This document shows, piece after piece, positions 6,650-10,565 of a DNA stretch of 10,565 bases. Below the pieces are notes generated by a model that saw only the letters and a program-made list of their open reading frames with translations, did not search any database and was not told where the DNA came from. The stretch comes from Actinomycetota bacterium (GTDB lineage Bacteria; Actinomycetota; Thermoleophilia; Solirubrobacterales; Solirubrobacteraceae): NCBI GenBank assembly GCA_005888335.1, contig VAWY01000162.1, forward strand, positions 1 through 10,565. The letters are read 5' to 3'. Each line of letters opens with the position of its first letter. Within the stretch, counting starts at the first letter, position 1. The position numbers and the translations under genes are program-made.

Positions 6650-6678
6650 TTGCCGCCCCTTGCGCCCGCTCGTACACT
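6650..6678 (+). promoter_or_regulatory. Promoter of the AhpD-like/HxlR unit
   Basis: TTGCCG (6650-6655), a 17-bp spacer and TACACT (6673-6678) make a near-textbook housekeeping-sigma promoter, the best in the window. Predicted start of transcription is near 6685, leaving a leader of roughly 85 nt before the ATG at 6770. The end of the -10 lies inside the palindrome at 6677-6691, so the promoter is probably repressible. Confidence 0.7.
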
Positions 6679-6712
6679 TACGTGGAGTAAGCGGACCGAG
6701 GATCGGTAAGCG
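6677..6712. promoter_or_regulatory. Candidate HxlR-type operator over the transcription start
   Basis: CTTAC-GTGGA-GTAAG at 6677-6691 is a perfect 5-bp inverted repeat overlapping the -10 and the predicted start. The heptamer GTAAGCG occurs at 6687-6693 and again at 6706-6712, a 19-bp period (about two helical turns). Between them lies a second small palindrome ACCGA-GGA-TCGGT (6695-6707). Such a site over a start of transcription is where a repressor acts; the HxlR protein encoded two genes on is the obvious candidate. The assignment is inference. Confidence 0.5.
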
Positions 6713-6769
6713 CCTGACGCCGCCCGGGCCGTCGCTCGTACCTCTCCCCCGGAGAACAAGGGCTTCGCC

Positions 6770-7330
6770 ATGAAGACAGCCATCAGCAGATTCCTGATCC
6801 ACGACGAGCTCACCGCCCCCGAGGGCTCGATCCCGGTGCTGCGCGGGGCGCTCGCCACGGGCGGCCAGCTGCCGAACTTCCTCGGCGTGCTGGCCGGCTC
6901 GCCGGCGGCCCTCAGGGCCTACGCCCGCTTCCGCAGCGAGCTGCGCCGCGGCAAGCTGCCCCTGGCGACGCTCGAGCGGATCGCGCTGGCCGTCGCCGCC
7001 CAGCGCGGCTCGCAGCCCGGGCTCGCCCTGCACGCCCGCACGGCCCGCAACGCCGGCCTGACCATCGACGAGGTCACGCGCGCCCGCGCCTTCGACTCCG
7101 CCGACGAGCGCGAGGCGGCGCTGCTGCGCTTCCTCGAGCCGCTCGTCGCGACCGGCGAGCAGCGCCAGCACCTCTTCGAGGAGGCGCGCGAGGCCGGCTG
7201 GAGCGACGAGCAGCTGCTCGAGGCCATCGGCTACGCCGCGCTGGAGATCTTCACCGCGATGGTCAACGTCGCGGGCGACGTACCGGTGGACGGCTCGGTC
7301 GAGGAGGCGCGTCAGCTGCGCGCGGCGTAG
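6770..7330 (+). CDS. AhpD-like (carboxymuconolactone decarboxylase family) protein lacking the CXXC
   Basis: A 186-residue all-helical AhpD/CMD-fold protein. Members with the motif C-x2-C-x3-H are peroxide-linked thiol reductases or act in related stress chemistry. Here the segment reads SQPGLALHARTA. His88 is kept and Glu69 is at the spacing of the AhpD proton-relay glutamate (12 residues before the first cysteine position), but both cysteines are replaced (Ser81, Gly84). The whole protein has no cysteine. The rest is family-like (HARTARNAGLTIDEV; a second helical repeat with LLEAIGYAALEIFTAMVNV). AAGGG at 6758-6762, 7 nt before the ATG at 6770, is a good ribosome site. It is first behind the 6650 promoter, with the HxlR gene right after. 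Without cysteines the usual disulfide chemistry is impossible, so the activity is unknown. Confidence 0.82.
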   Translation: MKTAISRFLIHDELTAPEGSIPVLRGALATGGQLPNFLGVLAGSPAALRAYARFRSELRRGKLPLATLERIALAVAAQRGSQPGLALHARTARNAGLTIDEVTRARAFDSADEREAALLRFLEPLVATGEQRQHLFEEAREAGWSDEQLLEAIGYAALEIFTAMVNVAGDVPVDGSVEEARQLRAA

Positions 7331-7333
7331 GCT
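7328..7333 (+). promoter_or_regulatory. -10-like box TAGGCT before the HxlR gene
   Basis: TAGGCT begins with the TAG stop codon of the preceding gene and ends 11 nt before the ATG at 7345. It matches TANNNT but has no clear -35, so it may be only a weak internal promoter in addition to readthrough from 6650. Confidence 0.33.
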
Positions 7334-7344
7334 CGGTGGTCCGG

Positions 7345-7752
7345 ATGCCCCGCGTGGAGGAGAGCGAGCGAGGCGCGGCGGCGGACCTCCCGCCGCCCGG
7401 CTGCTGCCCGCAGCTGCACGAGGCGGTGGAGCTCGTCGGGCGCCGCTGGACCGGCGCGATCCTGGAGGTCCTGCGCCAGTCGGCGCGACCGCTGCGCTTC
7501 AGCGAGATCGCCCAGGCGGTCCCCGACCTCTCGGACCGCCTCTGCTCGGAGCGCATGAAGGAGCTCGAGCAGCGCGGGCTCGTCGAGCGCCGCGTCCACG
7601 CCGGCCCGCCGGTCCGCGTGACGTACGCGCTGACCCCCATGGGCGAGGCGCTCGGCCCGGCGCTGACCGAGCTGAAGTCCTGGGCCCAACAGTGGCTCGC
7701 TGGACCCGGCGTCCAGGTCAACCGGACCGGCGGGCGCGTTCCGATCGACTAG
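7345..7752 (+). CDS. HxlR-family winged-helix transcriptional regulator
   Basis: A 135-residue single-domain DNA-binding protein of the HxlR/MarR-like family (YodB, CatR, HypR and relatives), which sense aldehydes, quinones or disulfide stress. The signature is present: Cys-Pro then a helix ending in VGRRWTGAILEVL (from residue 21), the recognition region LRFSEIAQAVPDLSDRLCSERMKELE and the wing (VERRVHAGPPVRVTYALT), then GEAL and a C-terminal dimer helix. Cys21 is at the position of the redox-sensing N-terminal cysteine (Cys6 of YodB); Cys20 and Cys67 are extra. I chose ATG 7345 because GGTGG at 7335-7339 is spaced 5 nt before it; GTG at 7336 would add three residues. It starts 14 bp after the AhpD-like gene, suggesting cotranscription and control of that gene and itself through the 6677 palindrome. 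Confidence 0.9.
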   Translation: MPRVEESERGAAADLPPPGCCPQLHEAVELVGRRWTGAILEVLRQSARPLRFSEIAQAVPDLSDRLCSERMKELEQRGLVERRVHAGPPVRVTYALTPMGEALGPALTELKSWAQQWLAGPGVQVNRTGGRVPID

Positions 7753-7755
7753 CCT
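7750..7755 (+). promoter_or_regulatory. -10-like box TAGCCT before glnA
   Basis: TAGCCT uses the TAG stop codon of the HxlR gene as its first half and ends 11 nt before the glnA ATG at 7767. No ribosome site or -35 is visible in the 14-bp gap. Spacing matches the box before the HxlR start exactly. Promoter function is inferred. Confidence 0.35.
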
Positions 7756-7766
7756 GCGCACCCGCC

Positions 7767-9116
7767 ATGGCCGCCACCGCCGACCGCCCGCGCTCCGCCG
7801 AAGACGTCCAGGCGCTGGTCGAGGAGCGCGACATCCGCTTCGTGCGCCTGTGGTTCACCGACATCCTCGGCCAGCTGAAGTCGTTCTCGATCGGCCGCGA
7901 CCAGCTGGCGCACGCGCTCGCGCACGGCATGGGGTTCGACGGGTCCTCGATCACCGGCTTCAACGCCATCGAGGAATCCGACATGGTCGCCATGCCCGAC
8001 CCGGAGACCTTCGCGATCCTGCCGTGGCGACCCGAGGAGCAGGGCGTCGCGCGGATGTTCTGCGACGTGCTCACCCCCGAGCGCACCCCGTACGAGGGCG
8101 ACCCGCGCCACGTCCTCAGACGCGCGCTCGAGCGCATGCGCGCGCTGGGCTTCGACACCTTCCACGTCGGCGCCGAGCCCGAGTACTTCCTGTTCAAGGA
8201 CCGCCACACGCCGCAGCCGCTGGACGAGGGCGGCTACTTCGACCTCACGACGCTCGACGCCGGCTCCGACCAGCGCCGCGAGACCGTCCTCGCGCTCGAG
8301 CAGCTCGGCATCAGCGTCCAGCTCTCGCACCACGAGGGCGGCCCGAGCCAGCACGAAGTCGACCTCGGCTACGCCGACGCGCTCAAGATGGCCGACGACT
8401 GTGTGACGTACCGCATCACGGTCAAGGAGATCGCGATGAAGTACGGCTGGCACGCGACGTTCATGCCCAAGCCGCTCATGGGCCACAACGGCTCCGGGAT
8501 GCACACGCATCTCTCGCTCACGCGCGGCGGCGGCGGCAACGCGTTCTTCGACCCGGGCGACGCCTACAGCCTCTCGGAGACCGGCAAGGCGTTCATCGCC
8601 GGCCAGCTCAAGCACGCCCGCGAGATCACCTCGATCTTCGCCCAGTGGGTGAACTCCTACAAGCGGCTCGTCCCCGGCTTCGAGGCGCCGGTCTACGTGG
8701 CGTGGAGCCGCCGCAACCGCTCCGCGCTCGTCCGCGTGCCGCCCGTGCTGCCCGGGCAGGAGGACTCCACGCGCATGGAGCTGCGCTGCCCGGACCCGGC
8801 GTGCAACCCGTACCTGACCTTCGCCGCGCTGCTGCAGGCCGGGCTCGAGGGCATCGAGAAGGGCTACGAGCTGCCCGAGCCGATGGAGAAGAACCTGTAC
8901 CACCTGGCCCCCGACGACCGCCGCCGGCTGGGCATCGAGCAGCTGCCCGAGACGCTCGGCGAGGCGATCGAGATCACGGCGGAGTCCGAGCTCGTCCTGC
9001 GCACGCTCGGCGAGCACATGTTCAACCGCTACGTCGAGATCAAGCGCCAGGAGTGGGAGGACTACCGGGTGCAGGTCACGCCCTGGGAGCTCGAGCGCTA
9101 CCTGCCGGTCCTGTAA
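7767..9116 (+). CDS. glnA: Glutamine synthetase, type I (GSI-alpha-like)
   Basis: A 449-residue cytoplasmic enzyme making glutamine from glutamate, ammonia and ATP, normally a dodecamer. Motifs in order: FDGSSITGF (Asp58), EPEYFLF with metal-binding Glu137/Glu139, HHEGGPSQHEVD, NGSGMHTHLSL (Asn241, His246), the NRSALVRVP loop near 317-325, and KNLYHLAP with Tyr378. Length and absence of an extra insertion fit GSI-alpha (about 440) rather than the adenylylated GSI-beta (about 470). Tyr378 sits where GSI-beta is adenylylated, but the following residues (HLAP, not DLPP) do not match that site. The Arg of the B. subtilis feedback loop (GFVRIEESDM) is Ala67 here (GFNAIEESDM). The ATG at 7767 starts the N-terminal domain normally; in-frame starts farther upstream would overlap the HxlR gene. 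It may be the main enzyme or a paralogue. Confidence 0.95.
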   Translation: MAATADRPRSAEDVQALVEERDIRFVRLWFTDILGQLKSFSIGRDQLAHALAHGMGFDGSSITGFNAIEESDMVAMPDPETFAILPWRPEEQGVARMFCDVLTPERTPYEGDPRHVLRRALERMRALGFDTFHVGAEPEYFLFKDRHTPQPLDEGGYFDLTTLDAGSDQRRETVLALEQLGISVQLSHHEGGPSQHEVDLGYADALKMADDCVTYRITVKEIAMKYGWHATFMPKPLMGHNGSGMHTHLSLTRGGGGNAFFDPGDAYSLSETGKAFIAGQLKHAREITSIFAQWVNSYKRLVPGFEAPVYVAWSRRNRSALVRVPPVLPGQEDSTRMELRCPDPACNPYLTFAALLQAGLEGIEKGYELPEPMEKNLYHLAPDDRRRLGIEQLPETLGEAIEITAESELVLRTLGEHMFNRYVEIKRQEWEDYRVQVTPWELERYLPVL

Positions 9117-9121
9117 CGCAC

Positions 9122-9155
9122 GTCGCGACGCAGCTGAGCCCCGCGCCCTCGCGAC
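9122..9155. terminator. Weak inverted repeat between convergent genes
   Basis: GTCGCGA (9122-9128) and TCGCGAC (9149-9155) form a 7-bp inverted repeat with a 20-nt loop in the 47-bp space between the convergent glnA and YyaL-type genes. A two-way terminator is expected here, but the loop is large and no T-run flanks it. Confidence 0.25.
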
Positions 9156-9163
9156 CTTGAGGT

Positions 9164-10565
<1,402 letters not shown>

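Noticed and set aside
6476..7171. Minus-strand frame of 231 codons opposite the AhpD-like gene
   Set aside because: The plus strand has a clear family match, ribosome site and promoter; the minus frame mirrors its codon positions.

Overview
The window is about 10.6 kb of very GC-rich bacterial DNA, with nearly every third codon position G or C. Gene content (a stand-alone LexA-controlled DnaE2/ImuC polymerase, a two-helix membrane cytochrome c, an actinobacterial-style c-di-AMP riboswitch, a type I glutamine synthetase) and starts lying directly behind promoter-like boxes suggest a high-GC actinobacterium. Thermoleophilia/Solirubrobacterales is my best guess; it is an inference, since no 16S or other marker is present. 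No mobile element, CRISPR array, tRNA or rRNA was seen.

Layout, left to right. 1-154: leader with a -10-like box and no supportable gene. 155-1165 (+): NADPH-dependent MDR oxidoreductase of the CurA/PTGR type. 1166-1208: 43-bp gap with a TTGCCG -35 and a perfect GAAC-N4-GTTC LexA box ending 2 bp before the next ATG. 1209-4715 (+): dnaE2/imuC error-prone polymerase. 4782-5279 (+): membrane-anchored mono-heme cytochrome c. 5280-5667: non-coding, with a promoter and then a clear ydaO-yuaA (c-di-AMP) riboswitch. 5668-6510 (+): unrecognised charged, low-complexity protein with one C-terminal membrane helix, the only gene placed to be controlled by the riboswitch. 6511-6769: 24-bp direct repeat, hairpin, a good TTGCCG-N17-TACACT promoter and an overlapping CTTAC/GTAAG operator. 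6770-7330 (+): AhpD-like protein without the redox cysteines. 7345-7752 (+): HxlR-family regulator. 7767-9116 (+): type I glutamine synthetase. 9164-10565 (-): YyaL/DUF255-type protein, convergent with glnA and cut by the right edge.

The genes do not form one pathway. Three small regulatory units stand out. (i) dnaE2 with its own SOS operator, but without imuA'/imuB beside it. (ii) A c-di-AMP riboswitch feeding a tail-anchored protein that is not one of the usual cell-wall hydrolase or Rpf targets. (iii) An AhpD-like/HxlR pair behind one promoter with a palindromic operator, probably an autoregulated stress unit. Four starts (155, 4782, 7345, 7767) follow a TAG(G/C)(G/C)T box by only 8-11 nt, suggesting leaderless or nearly leaderless transcripts as a common initiation mode here.
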